Positions 1 through 7,566 of a stretch of 16,775 bases of DNA are shown here, piece by piece. The notes under the pieces were generated by a model. The model was not told the origin of the DNA and ran no database searches. It was given only the letters and a program-made list of their open reading frames with translations. Position 1 is the stretch's first letter, and the number at the start of each line of letters is the position of its first letter. The stretch is from Stephanodiscus triporus. Its lineage: Eukaryota; Bacillariophyta; Thalassiosirophyceae; Thalassiosirales; Thalassiosiraceae. Both the position numbers and the translations under genes were made by a program. The stretch is taken from positions 1-16,775 of the forward strand of contig JALLAZ010000349.1 in assembly GCA_036939755.1 (NCBI GenBank). Reading direction: 5' to 3'.

Positions 1-14
1 CGCAGTGAATTTGC

Positions 15-41
15 CCTCAATTTGGGGGTGGTAAATTGAGG
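15..41. repeat. Perfect 9-bp inverted repeat (hairpin)
   Basis: The arms CCTCAATTT (15-23) and AAATTGAGG (33-41) are perfect reverse complements around a 9-nt G-rich loop. No coding role. It could be the edge of a repeat that continues left of the window. Confidence 0.55.
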
Positions 42-156
42 TCAAACGTACAGTATCTAAATAAACTCACCCAATTTGTTTTGGGGGAACGAAGCTGTAT
101 TTTGCAGCTGGGAGTGTTGCGTTATTGGGCTGCGGATGAAGACGCTGTCGTTGATG

Positions 157-164
157 TGACGTCA
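157..164. promoter_or_regulatory. CRE-type palindrome TGACGTCA upstream of the carrier gene
   Basis: A complete 8-bp TGACGTCA lies about 290 bp upstream of the carrier ATG. bZIP factors bind this palindrome, and TGACGT-type CO2/cAMP-responsive elements are described in diatom promoters. Function here is inferred from sequence and position only. The same 8-mer also occurs by chance inside the SET gene coding region (near 10200), so one occurrence is weak evidence. Confidence 0.35.
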
Positions 165-456
165 GCGGCGGGTTGAACGGCCGAACCAAGAGAGAAACAG
201 ACAGGCCCACAATATCTTGAACTCACGCCTCTCAACAGGTCCGAAAAGTCGGAACACTCCACGATTTACTTTTCTCCTTCCAACAAACATGAAAGCAATA
301 ATGAACAACGAAGTAATGGCAAAGTGAAAGGGGGCGGAGGAAATCCTAGTGCAGCAACAGTGCCCTTAGCGTGCAATCATTCGTCATCAGCAAATCAATT
401 GAGCCTGAACCGCCTTTCGCTTTTGGGTCTTCATTTGCCGGCCTTCATGAACTAGC

Positions 457-1617
457 ATGAAAAGTTGCTCCAGCTTCGTCGGCCTTCTCGCCGTTGCCAA
501 GTCCGATCACAACTCGCGAACGATCTCCCGCAAAAATAACAAACAATTCAATAATCCAGTGTCACTATTTCCTCGTGGAGGCGCAAGTACTACGCGAATC
601 AATCTCAGCGCAACAGCTACGATGGCTAGTTTGTTTGCCGGCAGTGTTGGGGGAGCGATCGGAGTGGGAGTGTCATATCCTTTTGATACATTATCAACGA
701 AAGCTCAAGTCAGCACTGGGGAGGGTAAGAGCCCACTCAATTTTGCAAGAAGTATGAAAGTTATTTGGAAAAACGAAGGCCTACACGGATTCTTCGAGGG
801 CGTTCTCGTTACGGTGAGACATGTTGCTGACTTTTTTCGACGCAAATAGCACGAGGTTGACATCCAATCATGTATCGTAACATGCACTAAATTCAATATC
901 GATTTCCCCTTGCAGATGATTGGTCAGGCAATCATAAAAGCTATCCAATTCGCTGTAAACGAAATAACTTTCTTGTGGCTCGAAAAATACTCGACTATCC
1001 AATCCAATATAATAAAAATGGCAATAGCAGGAACATTGGCTGGACTACTGTCGTCATTTGTAGTTTCTCCTGTTGAGCTGGTGAAGATAAGAATGCAGAC
1101 GCAGAAAAAGCTTAGCAGGAACAAGAAAGACGACGACGTATGCACTTCATCTGTTATGTTCAAAAACGAGCTTGACTGTGCTCGGTGGATGGTCAGGAAT
1201 GAAGGTTGGAGAGCACTACTGTTTCATGGACTTGGTATTACAATCGTTCGGGAAATACCCTCTTTCGCTTTCTATTTCGTGGCGTACGGCTTACTTGCAC
1301 AGTCCGCCTTGGCGGATGTATTGGGAAGTCACGCCGCGCCACTCATCTTCGGGGCAATGGCCGGTTGGGCAATGTGGATACCCACCTATCCTATTGATAT
1401 CGTAAAAACAATTGTGCAAGTGCAGACTACAGAGAAAGAAACTAAGCATGAGTTGTTGAGCTCGTGGCAAGTGGCTGCAAAGCTGTACAGAGCAGGTGGA
1501 CTTAGAGCCTTCTTCGATGGATTAGAGCCTAAGTTGGCGAGGGCTGCAGTGAAACACGCAGTAACGTTTTGGGTGTATGAGGTCTCGATGAACTTTTTGA
1601 GGCCTCGCTACGGGTAG
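457..1617 (+). CDS. Mitochondrial carrier family (SLC25) transporter, two exons
   Basis: A six-helix solute carrier expected in the inner mitochondrial membrane. Joining 457-813 to 916-1617 gives 352 residues. All three tandem repeats carry a Px[DE]xx[KR] signature: PFDTLSTKA (from residue 75), SPVELVKIRMQ (170-180) and YPIDIVKTIVQ (277-287). The helix-4 contact region reads VREIPSFAFYF (R231-E232), the Arg-acidic pair typical of the carnitine/ornithine/amino-acid carrier subgroup, so an amino-acid or acylcarnitine-like substrate is plausible but not proven. About 55 residues precede the first repeat, and a second ATG at 622 in better context (ACGATGGC) would remove them; this extension may be a targeting peptide. 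Transcription converges with the DUF1995 gene, with about 200 bp between stop codons. Family call is firm; substrate is not. Confidence 0.92.
814..915 (+). other. Intron of the carrier gene (102 nt, phase 0)
   Basis: Donor GTGAGA follows codon 119 (ACG) and acceptor TTGCAG precedes ATGATTGGT. Removing it joins the end of the first carrier repeat (GFFEGVLVT) to MIGQAIIKAI in frame, as the family fold requires. Unspliced, the frame meets a TAG at 847-849. Confidence 0.88.
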
Positions 1618-1702
1618 CTCACTATAGCGCTGTATCATCGCGTTCGACACGCCGAAGTCGTGAGGTCGCATCAGTGGTTGGAGTTTACGCTAATAATTTT
1701 GG

Positions 1703-1708
1703 AATAAA
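1703..1708 (+). terminator. Likely poly(A) signal AATAAA for the carrier gene
   Basis: AATAAA lies about 85 nt after the carrier stop codon in an AT-rich stretch between two convergent genes. No equivalent signal is evident for the opposing DUF1995 gene. Confidence 0.5.
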
Positions 1709-1820
1709 ATAATATCACTCGCCTTAAACTCAACTAGTTACGATAAGCTTCAAATGTACTCGCTATAAATCAAATCATAGTAGTTTAAAGTATTGCAAAC
1801 GGCGCTCATCGCTGCACTCT

Positions 1821-2394
1821 CTATTGGTCATCATTACCCATCATCCTCTGCATCTGTCGCATATTCTTGTTCATCTTGAACTCTGGCCTCCCGTTCAAGA
1901 GCTCCGAAAACTGTGAATAGCTCGGTTCATCCTTCGACGATCCCAGCCAAATGGGCACCTTCCTATTGAACCAGCGCGGATCCTCCCGGTAGGCGTAGAG
2001 CTGCCAATCGTATGGGTACGATTTCAACGCCAGGCAATCCTCGCCACGGGCACTGAATCGCAGTGCGGCATAGGTGACGTCGTACCCTTCATCGAAAATC
2101 ACCTCCTTCGCCCTCCTCTTGCCATTGGGCGCGAGGATGTTAAACCCCCAAGACTCGACGTCCTTCCAGAAGGGATTGACGAGCAGTAGCAGTCTATCCG
2201 GACCCACCTCCCGGGAAATGGTCTCGATGTCGCCCAGGTACTTGGTGTCGGTGTTGGGGAATACGATCGCTTTCACGTCGCCGTGCGATCCCGCCGCGGC
2301 CCTGGCTGTGATCACGGCCGATCCGTCGAAGTCCAATATGTCCTCCGCCGTCACCTCCGGCGGCGCCCTGTTCGACACGTCCGAAGACGGAGAA

Positions 2395-2436
<42 letters not shown>

Positions 2437-3080
2437 TCCGCGGCGTAGGCCCTGATCTCCCTCAACAGCGACTCGGTCATCGGCCGTCCGGCCTCCCTGT
2501 ACATCTGCCTCGCGCCGCCCGGCCACTCGTTTGGCTCGTCGTGCACGCCCTCGCCCTCGCCGAGGAGGGCGAGGCGCACGGTCTGCCTGACCAATCCGTC
2601 CGCGTAGGCGCGCTCGACCGCCGACGCCGCCTGCCTCGCCTGCGACGGGGCGTCGTCCGGGGCGGGGACGAGACGCGCCTCGTTCATCCCGTACGACGAC
2701 GACGTCCGGCGCGATGAGACGTCCGCCTCCCTCTCCCTCCGCGCCGCCTCCGTCGCGGCCAGCCTCTCCCTCCCCAGCTCCTTCTCCGCCCACCTCTCTC
2801 GTTCCATCTCCTCGATGGACTTGCCGGACATGAGCGCCGCCTCCTCCCGCAGCGCCCTGGCCTTCGCGAGGAGCTTCCGTACCTCCTCGTTGGCGCCGGT
2901 GGACATGCGAAGGAGCGAGGACGAAGACGAGGACGACGACGAAGACGAAGACGCCGAGGAGGGAAAGGGATGACGAAGGGTGGACGACGACCGTCGCGTC
3001 GGAGGGGAAAAGGCGGTCGACGATCGCCCGGACAATACGACGGCGGAGACGACGAGGATGTAAACGGAGACCTGCATCAT
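1821..3080 (-). CDS. Plastid-targeted DUF1995 domain protein
   Basis: About 419 residues starting at ATG 3080; the frame stays open further upstream but only through a TTG. The N-terminus is a hydrophobic signal peptide (MMQVSVYILVVSAVVLSG) followed by SSTA|FSPP, the A|F cleavage motif that sends proteins through the ER into a secondary red plastid, then a Ser/Arg-rich transit stretch. Residues about 62-122 are charged and heptad-like (LREEA, EEMERER), probably a coiled coil. The C-terminal part, from roughly residue 145, resembles DUF1995, with AIVFPNTD, LLLLVNPFW and W-rich ends. Relatives in land plants include the photosystem II accumulation factor LPA3 and the tail of a chloroplast adenylate kinase, so a chloroplast housekeeping role is likely, the exact one unknown. 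Two Ser runs are encoded by TCG-type triplet repeats. It shares a divergent promoter with the Dot1-like gene. Confidence 0.85.
2395..2433. repeat. (GAC)13 microsatellite inside the DUF1995 gene
   Basis: Thirteen uninterrupted GAC units on the plus strand are read on the minus strand as a poly-Ser run in a linker between the coiled-coil part and the DUF1995 core. A second, interrupted GAC/GAA tract near 2926-2952 encodes the Ser run of the transit region. Both are likely length-polymorphic. Confidence 0.9.
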
Positions 3081-3317
3081 TTGTTGCGGTGGTGAAACCG
3101 TGGCGACTGGCGGCAATGCTGGCGCTGATCAAAAGTAAAAGAAACAAGAATTATGACTCATTCGCGGTTCGCAGAAGATTAATATGGCGCAGCGCGTTCG
3201 TTTTTTTTTATGTTGTGTTGTTCTGTGTGTGGGATGTTGTGTCAGCCGCCAACGCATCACCACACATCACAGTTCTCCTACCTCCGTCATTGGTGGTCCC
3301 GGTCACACATCGACCCC
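3081..3317. promoter_or_regulatory. Divergent intergenic region (shared promoter)
   Basis: Only 237 bp separate the start codon of the minus-strand DUF1995 gene from the ATG of the plus-strand reading frame at 3318. Both promoters and 5' UTRs must fit here. It includes a T run (about 3202-3209) and a TGTTGTG-rich stretch. No specific factor site is assigned. Confidence 0.5.
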
Positions 3318-3584
3318 ATGGCGTCCATAGAAATAATAAACTTGCTCGATTCTGACGACGATGGCGTCTTTTACGAGGAGGTCAAGGATGACGAGGACGA
3401 CGACGGCGCGGAGATCTTTTTCGAACGGGCGAAGAACAAGAGGAAGTTGGCCAACAGCGAAAAAGTCGTCGCCGTGGAAGGGGAAATTGAGTATGACGAC
3501 GGGGTCGCGAAGGACGACGACGACGACGATGACGACGTTGATTTGAGGTCCGGTTCGAAAGAAGACGACAACGAGGAGAATTAG
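3318..3584 (+). CDS. Acidic N-terminal reading frame, in frame with the Dot1-like gene but ended by TAG
   Basis: This 88-codon frame starts at an ATG in good context (CCCATGG). It encodes an opening that resembles a SUMO-interacting motif (IEIINLLDSDDD), then Asp/Glu-rich sequence with a basic patch (KNKRK). It stops at TAG 3582-3584, but the same frame continues without another stop through TYYRDEDLPNN, ESPKKRRAAEK (a nuclear-localisation-like patch) into the ATG at 3690. It is therefore probably the true N-terminus of the Dot1-like protein, separated by a mutation, a sequencing error or an unrecognised intron. A 114-nt GT-AG option (3548-3661) would remove the stop and keep frame, but its splice sites are poor. 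It could also be a long upstream ORF. The GAC run near 3513-3537 encodes Asp here. Confidence 0.5.
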   Translation: MASIEIINLLDSDDDGVFYEEVKDDEDDDGAEIFFERAKNKRKLANSEKVVAVEGEIEYDDGVAKDDDDDDDDVDLRSGSKEDDNEEN

Positions 3585-3689
3585 ACGTATTACCGCGACG
3601 AAGATCTGCCCAATAACGCATCGTCGGCGGCGGTCGGGGGTCGGGAATCGCCCAAGAAGAGAAGGGCCGCGGAGAAGGTACGGCCGATA

Positions 3690-5090
3690 ATGACAACTAC
3701 GACAACGACAGCGCCGACGAATGGTGACGAACATGACAAGATTCCCGCACATGCGAAGGGAAACATCGTGGCGATGAAAAAACCGGAGAACGATTATCGG
3801 GGGAAGATGGCGGACGATAACGACGCCGCCGTGTCCGCGCGGGCGGAAGAAGACGAGCTCGACAAGGCCATCAGGCTTTCTTTGGAAGAAGCCGAACTGT
3901 CGAAGAAAAAACAAGAAGCGCACGACGATGTTAACGAGGCGATTAGGCTATCTTTGATGGAAGGGGTGTACAGCGAAAGCGAGGCTCCCCCGTGTCGTAT
4001 GCTCAGCCGTTCCGAGTTTAAAGTGGAGGTTGACAAGTTCATTCACGAGCAGGGGGGGTACGAGGCGATCGAGAGTGGGATGATTGTAAAGCACGGGAAC
4101 GCAAACGACATGAGCAAGTCGTGCGTTGCGGAGGGGGGTGGTCAGAATCAGACTAGCGCCCAGTACGGCCGATACAGCATCGATGGAATGTTTCGAGTTT
4201 TCGATGTACTCGAGGGTAAGGTAGGGAAGGAAATTGTGCCCCGGCTGGGGATCGATAGTCGTCTGAAGGGTCTGCCCGGAGCGAAGATCACGGCCTTCGT
4301 CGATATTGGACATGGCATCGGCATACAAGTTCTTCAAGCTGGATGGTCTCACGGTGTTCCCGCGAGGGGTGTGGAAATCATGAAAGGCCGTCACCTCGTG
4401 GCAGAAGCGCTGCTACAGGGGGTGCTGGAAAGTCTGCGCGGTGACCCACCCGATATCACCGCGGTCGAGTTAAGGAATGTAGACTTTTCACATGCCATAG
4501 TCCCCAACGCAGAGGGCTGCCGTGACGACGTTTTGCGCGAATATCTTTTATTCGCGGACAAGTCGATAGAGGTTCAGAGGGGGCTTGTCATATTCATCAA
4601 TAATGCGGAGGAAGTATTCGGCCCCAGATCCAACCAAAACGCAAAAGGGGAAGATTTAGATGCTTTTCTTGCAAGGTTGTTCGCCAACATGAAGGTTGGA
4701 GGGCGTATGGTAACTCTTACTGACGTTTCCTGTTACTTGACTCAAAGCACCGAGTGGTTTCGCCGTGATGTATTCGAATCTGACACTGGTGCTGTTTCTT
4801 GGGGCAATCAGAACAAGTCCGTCAATGTCTATGTTCTGACCAAGCTGGAGGATAAATGGTCATGTCAGTACAAGGATTGCTGTCACAAGAAATGTTACAA
4901 ACGCCCCGCGGAATATTCCGTCGTTGACGATAATGGCGAGCTGATCGAAAGATGTTTGTTTTGCAATGAGCGCGCGAGGCCATATCCTCGCCTTAGGAAG
5001 CCAGCAGCAGCGGCAGAACAACCGACCGCCGCTGCCAATGCACGTCGCGATACTAAGAATTCACAAAAACGAAAAAGCGAGGATGAATGA
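3690..5090 (+). CDS. Dot1-like histone lysine methyltransferase with two ubiquitin-interacting motifs
   Basis: 466 residues from ATG 3690. Two ubiquitin-interacting motifs come first: ELDKAIRLSLEEAEL (56-70) and DVNEAIRLSLMEGV (80-93). The DOT1-type methyltransferase fold follows. It has the SAM-binding motif FVDIGHGIGIQVLQ (203-216), an acidic SAM-ribose residue in RGVEI (E229), a catalytic-loop match IFINNAEEVFGP (301-312; cf. the F-V-N-N-F-A-F-G loop of DOT1) and LFANMKVGGRMV (330-341). Family members methylate H3K79 on nucleosomes, so a nuclear chromatin role is expected. A Cys/His cluster (C392, C397, C398, H399, C402, C422, C425) could bind zinc. The tail is basic (SQKRKSEDE). The reading frame extends upstream across one TAG to 3318. 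Family call is firm; catalytic activity and histone target are inferred. Confidence 0.85.
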   Translation: MTTTTTTAPTNGDEHDKIPAHAKGNIVAMKKPENDYRGKMADDNDAAVSARAEEDELDKAIRLSLEEAELSKKKQEAHDDVNEAIRLSLMEGVYSESEAPPCRMLSRSEFKVEVDKFIHEQGGYEAIESGMIVKHGNANDMSKSCVAEGGGQNQTSAQYGRYSIDGMFRVFDVLEGKVGKEIVPRLGIDSRLKGLPGAKITAFVDIGHGIGIQVLQAGWSHGVPARGVEIMKGRHLVAEALLQGVLESLRGDPPDITAVELRNVDFSHAIVPNAEGCRDDVLREYLLFADKSIEVQRGLVIFINNAEEVFGPRSNQNAKGEDLDAFLARLFANMKVGGRMVTLTDVSCYLTQSTEWFRRDVFESDTGAVSWGNQNKSVNVYVLTKLEDKWSCQYKDCCHKKCYKRPAEYSVVDDNGELIERCLFCNERARPYPRLRKPAAAAEQPTAAANARRDTKNSQKRKSEDE

Positions 5091-5344
5091 TAAGCAGTAA
5101 ATCAACTTAACCTGTTCCAACCCCCGGGATTCATCCATACCATACCAACCTCTAAAAACGTTCGATTAAACCAAACTATATAGTGCCTGGCGTGCAAGCT
5201 CGGCAAGCATGTACAAAAATGGCAGCTTTTGCTCTTCACATTCAGTACGCTTCACGAAAATTCATTGACCGCCCTGTCCATACTCCCACAGTTGATGTTC
5301 CCAATCCTACCTACGTCGGTCAGTAGTTAGGACCTAAACCTAAA
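5091..5344. other. 3' flank of the Dot1-like gene
   Basis: 254 bp without a gene. No canonical AATAAA is seen. Near 5299-5330 a short stretch (CCAATCCTACCTACG, GGTCAGTAGTTAGG) resembles the 3' end of the retroelement found at 11865-14290, read on the plus strand; it may be a small remnant of that family. The TIR element begins directly afterwards. Confidence 0.4.
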
Positions 5345-5390
5345 TATATATGTTGGTCCCCAAATTAGAAAAAGTCCCTAACTGATAATG
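5345..5390 (+). repeat. Left terminal inverted repeat
   Basis: 46 bp, perfect reverse complement of 7342-7387. It contains GGTCCCCAAATTAG and GTCCCTAACTGATAATG. Confidence 0.9.
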
Positions 5391-5554
5391 TCACTCCCCA
5401 AATTGGAAATAAGACGCATACCTGCCCAAACCGATAATGGCAGTCCCCATTCTGATAATGGGATTGTGTTTTTGTCTTTTTTCTCAGTCACGCACAGTCC
5501 CCCCCTCCCCACGCCTATTTTAGGCGATCCAACGCCATGGCGGCGCACCTCTCA

Positions 5555-5624
5555 TCACCAAAAATTTAGGCCACCATAAGCGCTGCGCCTCAGGAGAACA
5601 CAGTCCTCACCAAAAATTTAGGCC
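5555..5624 (+). repeat. 18-bp direct repeat pair inside the TIR element
   Basis: TCACCAAAAATTTAGGCC occurs at 5555-5572 and again at 5607-5624, 52 nt apart. Each copy is followed by a GC-rich stretch, and the second by a short hairpin (CTGTGG 5626-5631 with CCACAG 5645-5650). Role unknown. Confidence 0.7.
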
Positions 5625-5699
5625 TCTGTGGGCGCTTCGCTCCGCCACAGTGCTGTGATCTGGCAGGGAGGGAGGAGTAGACGCGTTGCGCGGATGGAA

Positions 5700-6650
5700 A
5701 TGCCCCGCGATCGACCGACGCTCCCCTCCCTCCCCCCCCCCGCCCCGACGACGGAGAAGAGTCCCGGGTCCGTCCCCTGCGCATTCTCATCCGGGGGGGC
5801 GTCCGTACCGTACCGCTCACTCGCTCGCTCGCCCTCTCGTCGTGCGCGCGTGCTCACGCGCGAATCGGCGCGGCGCGAGGCCGCGCACGTCGTCCATAAT
5901 ATCTCCGCGTCCGCGGCGATGCGATGCGATGCGATCGAGTGGGCGCGCGGCGGCGCCTAAATAATACGCGAACGTCGATGCTCATCCTCGCGAGTGGGGC
6001 GGGAGTTGGGGGGGGGGAGGGGGGGGAGGAGGGGAAGTAGGGACGACGACGACGACGCGGTCGATCGCGAGGACAGGCCGTCGGCGAGGCGGCGGCGGGG
6101 GGAGGAGGAGGAGGGGACGTCGTCGTCGTCGATCGTCGTCGATCGTCGATCGTCGTCGATCGGCCTCGTGGGTCCGACAGTCGCGGCGATCTCGCACGCG
6201 CTGCGATCGCTCGTCAGGTTCTGGATCGGCCATCGCGTCCGCCGCGAATGGTACCTTGCGTCCTTCTTCGGGCACCTAAGTAGTCCAGGTGGGACCGATG
6301 TCCTTCTTTCTACACGGGGTTCCTTTTTGGGTGGAACGGCGCGAGGCTACGGAGGGCGTGGTCGGGAAGGGAAGGAGGGGAGGAGGAGGGGGGGTGGGGG
6401 GGGGAGGGGGAGGAGGAGGAGTTGGATCGACGCGGCGGGGACTCGTCGTCGACGGCTGTCGTAGCGGGCGAAGGCGAGACGCGCGATGACGACGCGGGAG
6501 GAGGGCGGATCGGCGTACCGAAACGACAACGGAAATGTCGTCCGTCCGACGGCGGTCGCCGCCGCGGCTCCGGTCGCACCTGCCCCGGCGGGAGGGGGCG
6601 GGGGGGGGGGGAGTGGATGATCCGTCGTGGCCCGAATGACGGTGGATAGA
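5700..6650. other. GC-rich, low-complexity core of the TIR element with long G runs
   Basis: This stretch is strongly GC-rich. It holds long G-runs (about 6007-6034, 6366-6420 and 6597-6611) with quadruplex-forming potential on the plus strand. A CGTCGT/GATCGTCGTC repeat array lies at about 6118-6162. Many overlapping open frames exist on both strands, but all translate to Arg/Gly/Pro/Ser/Asp-rich low-complexity sequence, so I call no gene. Composition differs sharply from the AT-rich ends of the element. It may be a captured and degraded host promoter or 5' UTR. Confidence 0.55.
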
Positions 6651-7029
6651 TTCCTCCACGACAAATGTGCCACCGACAAAAGTTGGTGTTGCCAGTGGAT
6701 GAAACGGTTCACGCGTTTTGCGAAAGACGATGAGGACGCAAACATCTTGGACTAGAGTAATAGATCGGAGATTAAAATGTAACACCTTGTACCAAAAATA
6801 CATTTCGGGTAACTGAAGTAGGAACATATGTTAGGAATCCCATCATTGCAACACATGCCTCGATATTGTTCCAACCTTCCTATTCTGGCCAATTCGACGA
6901 TTGTTGTTAACGTGGGGTCTTTTACATCATCGCATTAAGGATACAATGCATTAAGGATAATTCATGTCACATGTTTACTTCGAAACAGTGTCGCACAGTT
7001 CACTCTTAACGGAGTCAAATTTCCAATTC

Positions 7030-7089
7030 GGGGATCCCATAATTGGTTTGGGGATCCCATAATTGGTTTGGGGATCCCATAATCGGTTT
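7030..7089 (+). repeat. Three tandem copies of a 20-bp subterminal repeat
   Basis: The unit GGGGATCCCATAATTGGTTT is repeated at 7030-7049, 7050-7069 and 7070-7089 (the third has C for T at one position), followed by a partial unit GGGGATCT. Subterminal repeats of this kind are typical transposase-binding regions of DNA transposons. Confidence 0.88.
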
Positions 7090-7123
7090 GGGGATCTGCG
7101 CGAAATGAATCCCCAAACTGATA

Positions 7124-7163
7124 ATGGGATCCCCAAATTGGAAATCCAATTTGGGGATCCCAT
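7124..7163. repeat. 19-bp-arm palindrome in the subterminal region
   Basis: Arms 7124-7142 and 7145-7163 are perfect reverse complements with only two bases between them; the core is GGATCCCCAAATTGGA and its complement. It is built from the same motif as the tandem 20-mers, in inverted orientation. Confidence 0.85.
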
Positions 7164-7341
7164 AACCAAAAATGGGATTCGTCAGTCACTAACCATAATC
7201 AGTTTGGGACTTTTTCCAATTTGGGACAACGCCCATCAATCCCCAAATTGGAAACAGAACCAATTTGGGGTCCCATAATCAGTTCTGGGATCCCCAAATT
7301 GGTTTTGCGCGAAAAAAATTTTATTTCCAATTTGGGGATCC

Positions 7342-7387
7342 CATTATCAGTTAGGGACTTTTTCTAATTTGGGGACCAACATATATA
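7342..7387 (-). repeat. Right terminal inverted repeat
   Basis: 46 bp, perfect reverse complement of 5345-5390. It begins with CATTATCAGTTAGGGAC and ends with CCAACATATATA. Confidence 0.9.
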
Positions 7388-7566
7388 CTTACATACCATA
7401 ATTTTTACTCTAAATATTTTGGCGCGGCGAGCCGCTAGATAGCTGTCCACGAAACGCACACGCAGCTCCGATCCCCATCATCCCACCATCGCCTGGTGCG
7501 TAAGTCTCCTGCCAACCCATTCACCTCCATCCCCCCCCCCTTTCCTGCATTTACGAGGACAATATC
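7388..7566 (+). promoter_or_regulatory. Remaining upstream region of QNG1
   Basis: Only 179 bp lie between the end of the TIR element and the QNG1 ATG. The stretch goes from AT-rich (7381-7425) to a C-rich, pyrimidine-rich leader just before the start codon. The transposon must therefore contribute to, or have displaced, any longer promoter. Confidence 0.4.

Larger units (their letters stand above)
1..456. other. Non-coding 5' flank of the carrier gene
   Basis: I see no gene in this stretch. It holds a small perfect hairpin at 15-41 (arms CCTCAATTT and AAATTGAGG, 9-nt loop) and a CRE-type palindrome at 157-164, both listed separately. The rest is ordinary mixed-composition sequence upstream of the carrier start codon. 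A TAG triplet ends just before the chosen ATG. Confidence 0.6.
5345..7387. mobile_element. Non-autonomous DNA transposon with 46-bp perfect terminal inverted repeats
   Basis: Positions 5345-5390 are the exact reverse complement of 7342-7387 over all 46 bases. The match resumes just inside with CCCCAAATTGGAAATAA after a small length difference. Both ends open with TATATATGTTGG. The ends lie in TA repeats, so a TA-type target duplication is possible but cannot be resolved. Subterminal regions are packed with variants of GGGGATCCCATAAT and CCCCAAATTGG in both orientations. The core (about 5500-6650) is GC-rich and low in complexity with no recognisable transposase, so the element would need an enzyme in trans. 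It ends 179 bp upstream of the QNG1 ATG. Superfamily is not assigned. Confidence 0.82.

Noticed and set aside
3081..3116. Longer N-terminus for the DUF1995 protein up to 3116
   Set aside because: The extension begins with TTG, and starting at ATG 3080 puts the hydrophobic signal peptide at the very N-terminus as expected for plastid import.
2194..3147. 317-residue minus-strand frame overlapping the DUF1995 gene
   Set aside because: Out-of-frame shadow of the real gene, rich in Arg/Gly/Val from the triplet repeats. The DUF1995 frame has the signal peptide, plastid motif and domain.
3491..3584. 94-nt intron (GTATGA donor, TTAG acceptor) removing the TAG before the Dot1-like gene
   Set aside because: Splice dinucleotides are present, but 94 nt is not a multiple of three, so the join would not be in frame with the Dot1-like domain.
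6636..6755. 39-codon ATG frame (MTVDRFLHDKCATDKSWCC...) near the end of the GC-rich core
   Set aside because: Composition is more protein-like than its surroundings, but it is short, bounded by a stop just upstream and matches no family I recognise. It could be a captured exon fragment; support is too weak for a feature.
5590..6830. Many long open frames on both strands in the GC-rich part of the TIR element
   Set aside because: They translate to Arg/Gly/Pro/Ser/Asp-rich low-complexity sequence in overlapping frames, as expected from GC-rich repeats, and show no domain.
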